NCBI GenBank assembly: GCA_030142985.1
Contig: CP125320.1
Coordinates: 749,639-813,638 of the forward strand
Source: Candidatus Ruthturnera sp. Tsphm01
GTDB lineage: Bacteria; Pseudomonadota; Gammaproteobacteria; PS1; Pseudothioglobaceae
Reading direction: 5' to 3'
Length of the DNA stretch: 64,000 nucleotides
Positions within the stretch are counted from its first letter, which is position 1. Every line of letters begins with the position of its first letter. The position numbers and the translations under genes are program-made. Positions 1-9,489 of this stretch are shown piece by piece. The notes beneath the pieces are model-generated. The model was not told where the DNA came from, ran no database searches, and saw nothing but the letters and a program-made list of their open reading frames with translations.

Positions 1-70
1 AGCCTACAACGGTAACTTTCATGCTTTTAATAATATTTAAATCTGCATCTTTGTCGTAATATCTATTCAT
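1..70 (-). CDS. ilvC: Ketol-acid reductoisomerase, N-terminal fragment (runs off the left edge)
   Basis: Only the first 23 codons are in the window, reading leftwards from an ATG at 70-68. The translation MNRYYDKDADLNIIKSMKV followed by TVVG matches the start of ketol-acid reductoisomerase, where a YYDKDAD stretch precedes the first strand of the NADPH-binding fold. The enzyme performs the second step of valine and isoleucine synthesis, converting acetolactate to dihydroxy-isovalerate. It lies 40 bases after ilvH on the same strand, the usual ilvB-ilvH-ilvC operon order. A purine-rich stretch (GAGGAAAAAA on the minus strand) just upstream can serve as ribosome binding site. Identity is secure despite the short fragment because of the context. 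Confidence 0.9.
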   Translation of the reverse strand, partial: MNRYYDKDADLNIIKSMKVTVVG

Positions 71-110
71 TTTTTTCCTCTATTTTTTTAAACGCCTAAT
101 GCGTCTTTTG

Positions 111-593
111 TTAATTTTCTCTTTTCATGCAAACGCCAGTCACGCCTGTTCTAGAAACCTCTAAAATTTTTGAAGCACCTAAACTTTCTAAAAAATCACT
201 AATTTTTTGACTTTTTCCTGCCATTTCAATCGTATAAGTGTCTTCTGATACATCAACTATTTTGCATGAAAAGACATCAATTTGTTTGTCAATATCAGCC
301 TGTGTTTGTTGATTGACATTCACTTTAACCAATAATAATTCACGCTCAATATGTTCAGTTGCGGTTAAATCTGTTACTTTGACTACGTCAATCAATTTAT
401 TAAGCTGCTTAACAATTTGTTCAATAATACCATCATCACCAATACTGACAATAGTCATGCGTGACAAGGTTGAATCGTTAGTTGCTGCAACTGTGAGTGA
501 TTCAATATTAAACCCGCGAGCAGAAAACAGCCCTGCCACTCTAGAAAGCGCACCTGCTTCATTTTCTAATAATACTGAAATAATGTGTCTCAT
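111..593 (-). CDS. ilvH: Acetolactate synthase, small regulatory subunit
   Basis: 160 residues, the normal length for the IlvH/IlvN regulatory subunit. The N-terminal ACT domain is plain: RHIISVLLENEAGALSRV at residues 2-19, then GLFSARGFNIESLTV, the valine-binding fold of this family. The C-terminal half (about 80-160) matches the second conserved domain. The subunit activates the catalytic large subunit and confers valine feedback inhibition (family knowledge). Its ATG overlaps the stop of ilvB by four bases (590-593), indicating translational coupling, and ilvC follows 40 bases downstream. No defects are visible. Confidence 0.96.
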   Translation of the reverse strand: MRHIISVLLENEAGALSRVAGLFSARGFNIESLTVAATNDSTLSRMTIVSIGDDGIIEQIVKQLNKLIDVVKVTDLTATEHIERELLLVKVNVNQQTQADIDKQIDVFSCKIVDVSEDTYTIEMAGKSQKISDFLESLGASKILEVSRTGVTGVCMKREN

Positions 594-2323
594 ACTAAAT
601 TCAGCCCCTCGTCATTCGTTGATGTCATCTCATCACGACCTGTTAATAACATCTCGTGGTGTCCTGCACCTGATGGAATCATTGGGAATACATTTTCTGT
701 AGGGTCGGTCAAAATATCTAAAAATACCGTTCTGTCTTTTTGTTTGAATGCTTCAATCAATGCTGGCTTTAAATCTAGTTCTTTTTCAACCTTAATACCT
801 ATGTGTCCATAACTTTCTGATAGCTTTACAAAATCAGGCAGCGCATCCATATATGACATTGAGTAACGTTTGTCATAAAAAAACTCCTGCCATTGACGCA
901 CCATACCCAAATAGCCATTATTAAGATTAACAATCTTAACAGGTGTTGCATATTGCAACATGGTCGATAATTCCTGAGTCATCATTTGAATACTGCCTTC
1001 ACTAGTTATACATGCAACATCCAGCTCTGGCTTAGCAAGCTTTGCACCCATGGCAGCCGGCAAACCAAAACCCATCGTACCCAAACCGCCAGAACTAATC
1101 CAACGGCGTGGCTGGTCAAATTGGTAATATTGTGCTGCCCACATTTGATGCTGACCTACATCAGAAGCCACAATAGCGTTGCCTTTTGTCACTTCATATA
1201 GAGTTTCAATGACGGTTTGTGGTTTGATAACACCTGACTTATTTTGATAAGCTAAAGAATCAATAGAACGCCACTGATCAATTTGCGACCACCAAAAGGA
1301 AATATCTTGAATAGACTTGGTTTTCATCTTAATGATTAAATCATTAAGTACTGATTTAACATCACCTACAATTGCTATATCTACAGACACATTTTTGGCA
1401 ATAGAAGACGGGTCAATATCGATATGAATAATTTTTGCATCGGGGCAAAATTTATCAACATTAGCTGTCACTCTATCATCAAATCTAACGCCTAAGGCAA
1501 TCACACAATCTGCGCCATGCATCGCCATATTGGCTTCATAAGTGCCGTGCATACCCAGCATGCCTAATGATTGTTTATCAGTGGCTGGATAAGCGCCTAA
1601 GCCCATCAATGTTTGTGTGATTGGAAATCCTAACTGGCGTGTAAATGCTCGAAGTTCAAAGTCAGCATTACCAATAATGCAACCGCCACCAGAATAAATA
1701 ATTGGACGTTTGGCTGATGCAATCAAATCGACTGCAGTATTAATTTGGGCACTATCAGCACGAGATGGAATCTGATATGAGCGCATCTTGACTGAATTTG
1801 GATAGGGTTTTGACTCAATAGTAGCAATGGTAATATCTTTAGGGATATCAATTAATACAGGACCAGGTCGACCTGTCGTTGCAATATGAAATGCTTTTTT
1901 GATGGTATTGGTAATTTGGTTAATATCTTTAATTAAAAAATTATGCTTTACACACGAACGCGTAATACCTACCGCATCAACCTCTTGAAAAGCATCATTG
2001 CCAATAAGCGCTGAAGGCACTTGTCCTGAAATGATAACCATGGGAATAGAGTCCATATACGCAGTTGCAATACCCGTAACTGCATTGGTAATACCAGGCC
2101 CACTAGTAACTAAGGTAACGCCACACTTACCACTTACCCGTGCATAGCCATCTGCAGCATGTGTTGCACCTTGTTCATGGCGAACAAGAATATGTTCAAT
2201 CTCATTGCATGCATTTAGCGCATCATAAATGTGTAGAACTGCACCACCAGGATAACCAAAGATGTACTTAACTCCTTCACTTTTAAGGCTATTAATTAAT
2301 ATTTGAGCACCATTTAACTTCAT
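590..2323 (-). CDS. ilvB: Acetolactate synthase, large catalytic subunit
   Basis: 577 residues, a typical length. This thiamine-diphosphate enzyme condenses pyruvate with pyruvate or 2-oxobutyrate, the first common step of valine, leucine and isoleucine synthesis. Seen in order: an N-terminal ThDP pyrimidine-binding domain with GYPGGAVLHIYD and the catalytic glutamate of RHEQGATHAADGYAR near residue 50, a central FAD-binding domain (about 190-340), and a C-terminal ThDP diphosphate domain with QELSTMLQYATPVKIVNLNN. The metal-binding GDG position reads SEG (TSEGSIQMM) where relatives usually have GDG or GEG. That is a mild oddity in an otherwise intact protein. It is first in the ilvB-ilvH-ilvC operon; ilvI or ilvG would be equally valid symbols. 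Confidence 0.96.
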   Translation of the reverse strand: MKLNGAQILINSLKSEGVKYIFGYPGGAVLHIYDALNACNEIEHILVRHEQGATHAADGYARVSGKCGVTLVTSGPGITNAVTGIATAYMDSIPMVIISGQVPSALIGNDAFQEVDAVGITRSCVKHNFLIKDINQITNTIKKAFHIATTGRPGPVLIDIPKDITIATIESKPYPNSVKMRSYQIPSRADSAQINTAVDLIASAKRPIIYSGGGCIIGNADFELRAFTRQLGFPITQTLMGLGAYPATDKQSLGMLGMHGTYEANMAMHGADCVIALGVRFDDRVTANVDKFCPDAKIIHIDIDPSSIAKNVSVDIAIVGDVKSVLNDLIIKMKTKSIQDISFWWSQIDQWRSIDSLAYQNKSGVIKPQTVIETLYEVTKGNAIVASDVGQHQMWAAQYYQFDQPRRWISSGGLGTMGFGLPAAMGAKLAKPELDVACITSEGSIQMMTQELSTMLQYATPVKIVNLNNGYLGMVRQWQEFFYDKRYSMSYMDALPDFVKLSESYGHIGIKVEKELDLKPALIEAFKQKDRTVFLDILTDPTENVFPMIPSGAGHHEMLLTGRDEMTSTNDEGLNLV

Positions 2324-2356
2324 TATTTTTTTCAGTTGAGTATAAAAATCCTACTA

Positions 2357-2378
2357 ATTATACCTAACGAAATGTCAA
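2357..2378 (-). promoter_or_regulatory. Possible promoter of ilvB-ilvH-ilvC
   Basis: On the minus strand a perfect TATAAT (2362-2357) lies 33 bases upstream of the ilvB start. A TTGACA lies upstream at 2378-2373, but only 10 bases separate the two, far too few for a standard pair. The -10 element is therefore credible, while the TTGACA may be incidental. No leader peptide rich in Ile, Val or Leu codons fits in the 68-base gap, so classical attenuation is not evident. Confidence 0.3.
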
Positions 2379-2391
2379 TATAAACCTACTA

Positions 2392-3303
2392 TTACAAGGA
2401 ATTTTGCCAATCCTCGGAATAAAATTGAATGGGTGAACCCTCTTCTTCAAATGTCTCAATAGACCATGTGTCGGGCTTTGCCAAAATGGTTGATAATAAT
2501 TGATCGTTAAGCAGGTGTCCTGTTTTGTATCCTTCATAATGCCCAATTAAGTTACCACCTAATAAATATAAGTCACCAACAATATCCAAAATCTTATGCT
2601 TAACAAATTCATTTTGATAACGCATACCATTTTCATTTAAAACGTCATCATCACTCAAAGCAATTGCGTTGTCCATGCTTGCGCCTAATGCCAAATTTTG
2701 CCTTTGCATCATTTCTACATCTTTTACATAACCAAAAGTTCTAGCGCGTGAGATTTCTTTTAAATATGACTGTTTAGAGAAATTAATACTCAATTTTTGT
2801 CCGCTTTCTTTAACTTTTTTGTGATCAAAATTAATTTCAAGTGACACCTTAAAGCCCTCATATTTAGACACTTGCGCCCATGAATCACCATTCTCTACCC
2901 GTATGGTATCTTTAATGACAAAAAACTTTTTATGGGCACTTTGCTCTTCAATACCAGCAGATTGAACCAGAAAAATAAAAGGGGCAGATGAGCCATCCAT
3001 AATTGGTACTTCAAATGAATCAAGTTCTACTAAAATATTATCAATCCCAAGGGCTGAAAACGCACTCATCAAATGCTCAACCGTTGACACTTTAACACCT
3101 TGGTTTTCAAGCCCTGTAGAAAGTACCACCTCATTAACAAACGCACTATGTGCACGCACAAACTTACCACCCACGTCCATGCGCCTAAATACCACGCCAT
3201 AGTCTTCTTTGGCAGGAATTAAAGTCATATTTACAACGCTGCCACTATGAATGCCAACCCCTCTGGCTTTCACTTTTTTTTTAATGGTTCTTTGTTTAAT
3301 CAT
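2392..3303 (-). CDS. lpxC: UDP-3-O-acyl-N-acetylglucosamine deacetylase
   Basis: 303 residues, the usual length. LpxC is the zinc-dependent committed step of lipid A synthesis, removing acetate from UDP-3-O-acyl-GlcNAc in the cytoplasm. It starts with [20 protein letters not shown], typical of the family. The zinc ligands are visible in [17 protein letters not shown] (His77) and in [18 protein letters not shown] (His and Asp near residues 235-240). It lies five bases after ftsA on the same strand. In most gammaproteobacteria ftsZ sits between these two genes and it is absent here (see findings). LpxC shows the cell makes lipid A and so has an outer membrane. Confidence 0.97.
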   Translation of the reverse strand: MIKQRTIKKKVKARGVGIHSGSVVNMTLIPAKEDYGVVFRRMDVGGKFVRAHSAFVNEVVLSTGLENQGVKVSTVEHLMSAFSALGIDNILVELDSFEVPIMDGSSAPFIFLVQSAGIEEQSAHKKFFVIKDTIRVENGDSWAQVSKYEGFKVSLEINFDHKKVKESGQKLSINFSKQSYLKEISRARTFGYVKDVEMMQRQNLALGASMDNAIALSDDDVLNENGMRYQNEFVKHKILDIVGDLYLLGGNLIGHYEGYKTGHLLNDQLLSTILAKPDTWSIETFEEEGSPIQFYSEDWQNSL

Positions 3304-3308
3304 AATAT

Positions 3309-4529
3309 TTATAATTCCAATAATGATTTTATTTTACTCACAAAATTAGTTTGCTGGTACTCTTGCACCGCTTCTAAATAAGTATCATTGTCGGCATGCA
3401 TTAATAAACCTAATGCGCAAGTATAAATAGGGTTAGAAACAATTATATCTTTGCCTGTAATTTTATTCACATCAACTTTAGCCAGTTTGGTTCTTATTCT
3501 AAATGTATTAACAAACAGCCCTTCACAACCCTCTATCAAGGATACACCACCTGTTAATACAAGTCCTGACTTAAGCGATCTGTCTAGCTTTTTAGTTTTT
3601 AGATTTTGCTTAATCAGGCGACAAATATCTAAATAAGATTTTTCTATAACTTCAACCAAATTATGTAATGATAAATAGCGATTATCCATAGAATCTAACT
3701 GCTTAAACTGAATTAATTTATCTGCTGGTGCTATTTTTAACTGGGCGTAACCATGTTCAATTTTAAGCCTTTCTGCCTCTATAAATGAGGTGTTAAAGGC
3801 ATTTGCAATATTTTGAGTAATTTGATTGCCACCTATTTTAAAAACATGACTGTAAGTAATGCCACCACTCATAAATACAGAAATATTACTCACTCCCGCC
3901 CCCATATCAATCAAGCAAATACCATTATCTTTTTCATCCTGAGTGATGCAAGTCCTGCTACTGGCTATAGAATCCAAAACAACCTCACTAAGCCCCAAAT
4001 CACTTTTTTCAACCACTTGATGAATACTACTCATGGCTTGATTTGAAACAATACTCACATGCACCTGAGCACCTAAAACAGTCGCCTCAAGTCCAATTGG
4101 CTGGTCAATTGCTGTTGTATCTTGGTCAATGGTAAAGTGATTAACACTCGCATTTAGTATTTGTTTGTTAGCAGGTATAGGTGTGGCTGATGCCGTCTTA
4201 ATCGCCTCAATAACATTCTCTTTAGTGATTTTTTTACCACTAACTGATATCTGTCTATCTTGATTAATCGTACTTAAATGCAAATCACAAATATTGGTAG
4301 CTACATTGTGGATTCTAGTATTGCAACTAAGATAAGCAGTTTCAACTACCCTTGATATCGCTTTTGCTACTTTATCAATATCAATAATCAATGCATTTTT
4401 TACCCCATCTGATGGTCCAATGCCATAACCAAAAACCTCTATTTTTCCATCTTCCTCATCAGCAATTAACACTACAATTTTGCTTGTACCTATGTCAACA
4501 CTTGCAAAAAAATTATCACCACTAGCCAT
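3309..4529 (-). CDS. ftsA: Cell division protein FtsA (actin-like)
   Basis: 406 residues, close to the usual 400-420. FtsA is a membrane-associated actin homologue that tethers FtsZ filaments and recruits late divisome proteins. ATPase motifs are present: phosphate 1 [17 protein letters not shown] near the N-terminus, phosphate 2 [16 protein letters not shown], and the adenosine motif [13 protein letters not shown] near residue 330. The 1C domain lies between the first two motifs. The C-terminus [12 protein letters not shown] could be the short amphipathic membrane helix. Its ATG overlaps the 3' end of dusA by eight bases. Neither ftsQ upstream nor ftsZ downstream is present, so FtsA is an orphan at this locus and its filament partner is unclear. 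Confidence 0.95.
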   Translation of the reverse strand: MASGDNFFASVDIGTSKIVVLIADEEDGKIEVFGYGIGPSDGVKNALIIDIDKVAKAISRVVETAYLSCNTRIHNVATNICDLHLSTINQDRQISVSGKKITKENVIEAIKTASATPIPANKQILNASVNHFTIDQDTTAIDQPIGLEATVLGAQVHVSIVSNQAMSSIHQVVEKSDLGLSEVVLDSIASSRTCITQDEKDNGICLIDMGAGVSNISVFMSGGITYSHVFKIGGNQITQNIANAFNTSFIEAERLKIEHGYAQLKIAPADKLIQFKQLDSMDNRYLSLHNLVEVIEKSYLDICRLIKQNLKTKKLDRSLKSGLVLTGGVSLIEGCEGLFVNTFRIRTKLAKVDVNKITGKDIIVSNPIYTCALGLLMHADNDTYLEAVQEYQQTNFVSKIKSLLEL

Positions 4530-5487
4530 TGTTTTTTTCCATATATTTTAACCATTCGTACAAATGGTCAAGCCCAACTACTTTGCCACTTAATAAACGC
4601 TTAAATTTTTTAGCATTTTTTTGCCCATGATACAGGCCCAAAATATGCCGCGTCATGAATCTAATTGGCACAGAATGATCGTGTTGAACTTTTATATATT
4701 CGATAAATGTTAATAATACTTGTTCACGACTCAATATTGATGATTTATTCTGGTAAATCAAATTATCAACCTTGCTTAATAGATAAGGCTGATGATATAC
4801 CGCCCTACCCAACATAACACTATCCACATGTTCTAAATGTTGCAATGAGCTTTCAATGTCCATAATGCCGCCATTTATACCAATAGCAAGATGAGGAAAA
4901 TCTCGTTTAATTTGATACACCCATTTATAATTAAGTTTTGGTACGTTACGATTTTCCTTAGGACTCAAGCCTTTTAACCATGCCTTTCTTGCATGAATAA
5001 TAAAATTATCACAACCCGAACTTTCAACTATTGCAACAAAATTAACCAATTCACCATAGCTATTCATATCATCCACGCCAATGCGTGATTTAACCGTAAT
5101 TGGCACATCTGCCACTTGTTTCATTGCATCAACGCATCGCGTTACAACCTGTGGCGTTTGCATCAAACACGCCCCAAAACTACCTGATTGAACCCTATCA
5201 GAGGGACATCCAACATTAATATTTACTTCATCATAACCCCAATCTTGGGCTATTTTTGCTGCTTGTGCCATCTCTTTTGGCTCGCTACCACCCAATTGCA
5301 ATACCAGTGGATGTTCGCACGCATCAAAATCCAACAAACGGTTTTTATCACCATGAAGTATCGCTTTAGCCGTTACCATTTCAGTCCAAAGTTGAACATT
5401 TTTTGACATTAGCCGATAAAAATATCGACAGTGTCTATCTGTCCAATCCATCATTGGCGCTACTGAAAATTTACTCTGATAGTTCAC
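4522..5487 (-). CDS. dusA: tRNA-dihydrouridine synthase A
   Basis: FMN-dependent reductase that converts uridine 20/20a of the tRNA D-loop to dihydrouridine. Diagnostic stretches are SVAPMMDWTDRHCRYFYRL, LWTEMVTAKAILHG, LQLGGSEP, NINVGCPSDRVQ (with the catalytic Cys) and GINGGI. PMMDWTDRHCR separates DusA from DusB and DusC. The frame is open to an ATG at 5562, deep inside pncC. A GTG at 5487 gives MNYQSKFSVAPMMDW, the family's normal start, so I chose that (321 residues). It still overlaps the pncC 3' end by 17 bases. The 3' end overlaps ftsA by eight bases, so pepN-pncC-dusA-ftsA-lpxC look co-transcribed. Confidence 0.93.
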   Translation of the reverse strand: MNYQSKFSVAPMMDWTDRHCRYFYRLMSKNVQLWTEMVTAKAILHGDKNRLLDFDACEHPLVLQLGGSEPKEMAQAAKIAQDWGYDEVNINVGCPSDRVQSGSFGACLMQTPQVVTRCVDAMKQVADVPITVKSRIGVDDMNSYGELVNFVAIVESSGCDNFIIHARKAWLKGLSPKENRNVPKLNYKWVYQIKRDFPHLAIGINGGIMDIESSLQHLEHVDSVMLGRAVYHQPYLLSKVDNLIYQNKSSILSREQVLLTFIEYIKVQHDHSVPIRFMTRHILGLYHGQKNAKKFKRLLSGKVVGLDHLYEWLKYMEKNNG

Positions 5488-5932
5488 AAGATAACGTTTT
5501 AACCACAAAATCAATACTTTCCTGTACCACTTCGGCTCGATTACCGCCAAACTGTTTAACACTAGTAAAACACCTTTTTAGAGTGCAAAAACCAAAACAA
5601 ACCATGCCTACAGGCTTGTTTTTTGTGTCGCCAGTAGGTCCTGCAATGCCTGTAATTGCCACGCCAATATCAGCAAGTGAGTTTTGAATAACGCCACGTG
5701 CCATTTCTAGTGCAGTTTGTTCACTAACTGCACCAAACTTACCTAGCGTTGCAGGTTTGACACCTAGCATGTCAATTTTTGCTTGGTTAGAATAAGTGAT
5801 AAAGCCCCTGTCAAAATAGGCTGATGAGCCACTTTGGCTAGTGAGTAACGCAGATAGATTGCCACCTGTGCAAGATTCAGCTACCGCAATGGTGAGTGAT
5901 TTTTGTTTTAACAAAGTAATTAATGTGTTCAT
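5471..5932 (-). CDS. pncC: Nicotinamide-nucleotide amidohydrolase (CinA C-terminal family)
   Basis: 153 residues, the size of the stand-alone CinA C-terminal domain (PncC/YgaD). It deamidates nicotinamide mononucleotide to nicotinate mononucleotide, recycling NMN released by NAD-dependent DNA ligase (family knowledge). Conserved stretches: TIAVAESCTGGNLSALLT with the catalytic Ser near residue 20, FDRGFITYSNQAKIDMLGV, GAVSEQTALEMARG, and GVAITGIAGPTG followed by KPVGMVCFGF. The N-terminal MoCF-like domain of full CinA is absent, as is common in gammaproteobacteria. It overlaps the pepN stop by four bases and the dusA start by 17. Intact. Confidence 0.9.
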   Translation of the reverse strand: MNTLITLLKQKSLTIAVAESCTGGNLSALLTSQSGSSAYFDRGFITYSNQAKIDMLGVKPATLGKFGAVSEQTALEMARGVIQNSLADIGVAITGIAGPTGDTKNKPVGMVCFGFCTLKRCFTSVKQFGGNRAEVVQESIDFVVKTLSCELSE

Positions 5933-8454
5933 TTTAGTGCTGCTTGAATAATTTCAAAAATATCATTGGATAAATCGTCAATGGCTAAAATTTTCTCTAA
6001 TTGCTGTTTTTGTAAGACTTTTAATTCTGGGCTAAATCGCCGCCAATGACTATAAACCAAAGTTAATTTTGCACCTATTTGTGGATTTGACTGATTAAGC
6101 TTAATAATAATGTCAGTTAAAAGTTCATAGCCTTGTTGGTTGTGAAAATTAGCGTGGTTTTGTGAAAAACCACCTATGAGACTGCGCAAACGGTTTGGCG
6201 TGTTAAATGAAAATAGTTTGTGTTGCATGAGGGTTTTAATACTTTCAACATCAGCTGTTGGCGCAGATGATTGAATGGAAAAATATTTATCCATAACTTG
6301 TATATCATTTTTAAACTCATGATAAAACTCGCCAAGTGCAATGTTTTTATACGGATTATCACGAACCATTAACGCCTTCAAACTCGCCATTTTATCGCTC
6401 ATACAATTGGCTGATTTAAATTGCTCGAAGGCTAACTTAAATTCACCACTGATTGCTAGATAATATAAGCAAATATTTTTTAATGCTCGATTTCCCACAG
6501 TTTCAGGTGTTAACTCATAAGGTTTATAAATGTTAAGGTTTAAATAAATTTTGGCAAACAAAAACTTAAACCGCTGAATAATCTTATTAATGACTTGTTC
6601 ACGCTTGTTATGAATCTCAAATACGTCAATAATCTCTTGTTGCTGGTGTAAAAATCGTTCAGGTGGTAGGGTTAAAATTTCACATATTAAGGATTTATCT
6701 ACACAGTCACCCTCTAAGAGAGTGTTTTTTAGAGATTTTTCAATGGCATCGAAAAATAAATCTTGGTCAATGCCTGAAGATGCTAGGATTAAAGACAGCC
6801 ATAATTGTTGTGCATTGTCCCACCGATTAAAAGCATCAGAATCATGTCCGACTAAAAATATTTTTTGTTTGAAGGTTAAATCAGATTCCAGCTTAATAGG
6901 TGCACTAAAACCTCGCAACCATGATGGTGTTGGTTCTGAATCTATATTATGGAAGATAAATACTTGCTCCTTATCTTTAACTGTTAGTACGCCACTTTCA
7001 AGTTCACTGCCAGTATCATCAAGCAGTGCAAATTTAAGAGGGAAAAAATAATCATATTGCGAATGCTGGCTAATGGAAACTTTAAAAGTTTTATCATTTT
7101 GATTATAGTTAGAAGTAATACTAACTTTAGGCGTACCAGATTGCGAATACCAGTACATAAATTGACTAAAATCAAAACTATTAGCATCACTCATACTTTG
7201 AATAAAATCATCAATAGTAACAGCATCACCATCAAACCTTTGAAAATATAATTGCATACCCTTTTGAAACCCAGTTTCGCCTAGAAATGTATGTACCATA
7301 CGAATAATTTCTGCGCCTTTTTCATAAACAGTTAGGGTGTAAAAATTATTCATCTCGATATAATGCTCTGGTCTGACTGGATGCCGCATTGGGCTCATAT
7401 CTTCTGCAAATTGAAAGGCACGCAGGGCATTCACGTCTTTAATGCGTTTGATAGAACGTGTGTGTAAATCTGAGGTAAATTCTTGATCCCTAAAAACCGT
7501 TAAGCCTTCTTTCAAACTAAGCTGAAACCAATCTCTACAAGTAACTCTATTGCCAGTCCAATTATGGAAATACTCATGGCCAATCACCGCTTCGATATCA
7601 ATAAAATCTTTATCCGTTGCTGTATTTGGACTGGCCAATACGTAAGTGGCATTAAAAATATTCAACCCCTTGTTTTCCATCGCCCCCATATTGAAATCAT
7701 CAACAACTACAATCATATAAATGTCTAAATCATATTCAAGTCCAAAGCGTTCTTCTTCCCAGGCAAATGAACGCTTTAGTGCCGCCATAGCAAATTGGGT
7801 TTTATGAATATTATGCGCTTGAACATAAATCCTTAATGACACTTCATTGCCTGACAATGTGGTGTAAACATCCTTTTTGAGTGCAAAATCACCTGCCACT
7901 AAGGCAAATAAATAACAAGGCTTTGGTGTAGGATCATGCCAAGTTACACCTCCAGTTGATTGCTCAATTAAATTGCCATTACTAAGCAATACTGGATATT
8001 TTTGTTTATCGGCTTTAATGCGCGTGGTAAACACACTTAACACATCAGGCCTGTCTAAATAATAAGTAATTTGTCTAAAACCATGTGCCTCACACTGCGT
8101 GCAAAAATTGCCACTAGATTGATACAAACCGTTAAGGCTGGTATTTTTTTCTGGATGGATGCGGTTTTTAATCTCTAAAATAAACTCATCAGCAAGGTTA
8201 TTGAGCTCAAGCCCTTGTTCAACTAACTTATAACCAGGTTTGGCTTTATCAACCAAAATAGAAATCAATTCAAGGTTAATACCATCTAAAAACAAAGTAT
8301 TGGTTTTTTTAGTTGTCTTTGGATTTTTATAAAAACTAATTTTAGAAGTGACTATGGTTTGTGTTTCAGTCAAATTAAATTCAAGTTCTGTAGTGCGAAT
8401 TAAATACTCACTAGGTGTGTAATCCTTACGATAAATAGGTTGTGGTTTGTTCAT
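5929..8454 (-). CDS. pepN: Aminopeptidase N (M1 family zinc metallopeptidase)
   Basis: 841 residues, slightly shorter than the roughly 870 of E. coli PepN. It is a cytosolic zinc aminopeptidase that finishes protein breakdown to amino acids. The substrate-anchoring motif GAMENKGLNIFN is present, as is the zinc site HEYFHNWTGNRV with the downstream glutamate in LKEGLTVFRDQEF, which together define the M1 gluzincin site. The N-terminal beta domain begins QPIYRKDYTPSEYLI, the PepN-specific start, and the C-terminal helical domain extends to the end. It is first in a coupled run with pncC and dusA. No signal peptide is seen. Confidence 0.96.
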   Translation of the reverse strand: MNKPQPIYRKDYTPSEYLIRTTELEFNLTETQTIVTSKISFYKNPKTTKKTNTLFLDGINLELISILVDKAKPGYKLVEQGLELNNLADEFILEIKNRIHPEKNTSLNGLYQSSGNFCTQCEAHGFRQITYYLDRPDVLSVFTTRIKADKQKYPVLLSNGNLIEQSTGGVTWHDPTPKPCYLFALVAGDFALKKDVYTTLSGNEVSLRIYVQAHNIHKTQFAMAALKRSFAWEEERFGLEYDLDIYMIVVVDDFNMGAMENKGLNIFNATYVLASPNTATDKDFIDIEAVIGHEYFHNWTGNRVTCRDWFQLSLKEGLTVFRDQEFTSDLHTRSIKRIKDVNALRAFQFAEDMSPMRHPVRPEHYIEMNNFYTLTVYEKGAEIIRMVHTFLGETGFQKGMQLYFQRFDGDAVTIDDFIQSMSDANSFDFSQFMYWYSQSGTPKVSITSNYNQNDKTFKVSISQHSQYDYFFPLKFALLDDTGSELESGVLTVKDKEQVFIFHNIDSEPTPSWLRGFSAPIKLESDLTFKQKIFLVGHDSDAFNRWDNAQQLWLSLILASSGIDQDLFFDAIEKSLKNTLLEGDCVDKSLICEILTLPPERFLHQQQEIIDVFEIHNKREQVINKIIQRFKFLFAKIYLNLNIYKPYELTPETVGNRALKNICLYYLAISGEFKLAFEQFKSANCMSDKMASLKALMVRDNPYKNIALGEFYHEFKNDIQVMDKYFSIQSSAPTADVESIKTLMQHKLFSFNTPNRLRSLIGGFSQNHANFHNQQGYELLTDIIIKLNQSNPQIGAKLTLVYSHWRRFSPELKVLQKQQLEKILAIDDLSNDIFEIIQAALK

Positions 8455-8500
8455 TTTGTTAAGAATTTAGAGGTTATACTTCCAAGTGTTTTATTAATAT

Positions 8501-8627
8501 GAGACCTTTTCATCATTATCGACGATTAACAAAATGACAGATTTTATTAAATTGGGAATTTTTTCAGCGATGCCAAGTTGATGAAAGATAGTATTTTGGT
8601 GATTATTCATAATTATGCAAAGATCTC
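8501..8627. mobile_element. MITE-like element, copy 1 (127 bp)
   Basis: This fills most of the 216-base gap between pepN and uppP. It begins GAGACCTTTTCAT and ends ATTATGCAAAGATCTC, an imperfect inverted repeat matching the ends of the IS5-family elements further right (GAGACCTTTGCAT and ATGCAAAGGTCTC). The right half contains GATGAAAGATAGTATTTTGG and GTGATTATTCATAATTATGC, which recur almost unchanged at 35019-35068 and 44160-44208. It has no coding capacity. This is best read as a non-autonomous derivative moved by the resident transposase; no exact flanking duplication is visible. Confidence 0.75.
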
Positions 8628-8670
8628 AAAATTAAGAATAAAAAAGGTTTAGATTGGAATTGATATGTCT

Positions 8671-9471
8671 TCATAAAATGAATAAAAGTAAAAATACGCC
8701 TAAAGTTAATCTATAAATAACAAATGGTATCATGCCAACTATATCCATCAACTTGATAAACAAAACAATAGTCACATAAGCACTAATTGCTGAAACTGCA
8801 AAGCCTAAAGTTAATAAACTAATATTAACCAATTGTGTTTGATGATATAAATCAATCAACATAAGTATTAATGAAAGGATAATCACAGGAATAGACAATA
8901 AAAATGCAAATTGTATTGATAATTTCCTAGATAGCCCCACCAACATACAAGCCGTAATTGTTATTCCTGACCTAGAAGTTCCTGGAATTAATGCCAAGGC
9001 TTGCATTATGCCGACAAAACCAATATCTACCCAACTAATGGTACTTTTTGGATTTTTATTTCTATGATTAAACCAACTGGCAAAGCCTAAAAGTACACCA
9101 AATACTATTGTTGCATAAGCAATAACCTCCACTGAACGCAAATCAGTTGCAATAGAATTTTTAAATGTTATACCGACCAGTCCTACTGGAATAGTGCCTA
9201 ATAATACCCCCCATGCTAACTTTGACTGTCCAATGGTTTGACGTTTAATTATTGAGTGATAAAAATCAGAAGACAAATGCTTAATCATTGCTTGATAATA
9301 AAATATCACTGCACTTAAAGTACCCATATGTACCATCACATCAAACGCCAAACCTTGGTCAGTCCAATTGGTTAACTTTGGTACTAAAATTAAATGAGCT
9401 GAAGAAGAGATGGGCAAAAACTCACTTAAACCTTGAACCAATGCCAAAACGATTGTTTGAAAAATATCCAT
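8671..9471 (-). CDS. uppP: Undecaprenyl-diphosphatase (UppP/BacA)
   Basis: 266 residues, normal for this integral membrane enzyme. It regenerates undecaprenyl phosphate, the lipid carrier for peptidoglycan and other polymers, at the inner membrane. Both signature regions are clear: ALVQGLSEFLPISSSAHLIL near the N-terminus, with the catalytic Glu, Ser and His, and ALIPGTSRSGITITACMLVG in the middle, with the catalytic Arg. About eight hydrophobic segments follow the family pattern. It is a single gene with a MITE downstream (8501-8627). The next upstream gene ends 18 bases before its start on the same strand. Confidence 0.96.
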   Translation of the reverse strand: MDIFQTIVLALVQGLSEFLPISSSAHLILVPKLTNWTDQGLAFDVMVHMGTLSAVIFYYQAMIKHLSSDFYHSIIKRQTIGQSKLAWGVLLGTIPVGLVGITFKNSIATDLRSVEVIAYATIVFGVLLGFASWFNHRNKNPKSTISWVDIGFVGIMQALALIPGTSRSGITITACMLVGLSRKLSIQFAFLLSIPVIILSLILMLIDLYHQTQLVNISLLTLGFAVSAISAYVTIVLFIKLMDIVGMIPFVIYRLTLGVFLLLFIL

Positions 9472-9489
9472 TACTTATATAAAAACCTC

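Noticed and set aside
313..702. 129-codon open frame on the plus strand over ilvH/ilvB
   Set aside because: It is antisense to two clear genes, has no ribosome binding site and resembles no family; a shadow of the real coding frames.
4522..5562. Longer dusA start at 5562
   Set aside because: Adds 25 residues inside pncC that do not match the DusA family; the GTG at 5487 gives the normal N-terminus.
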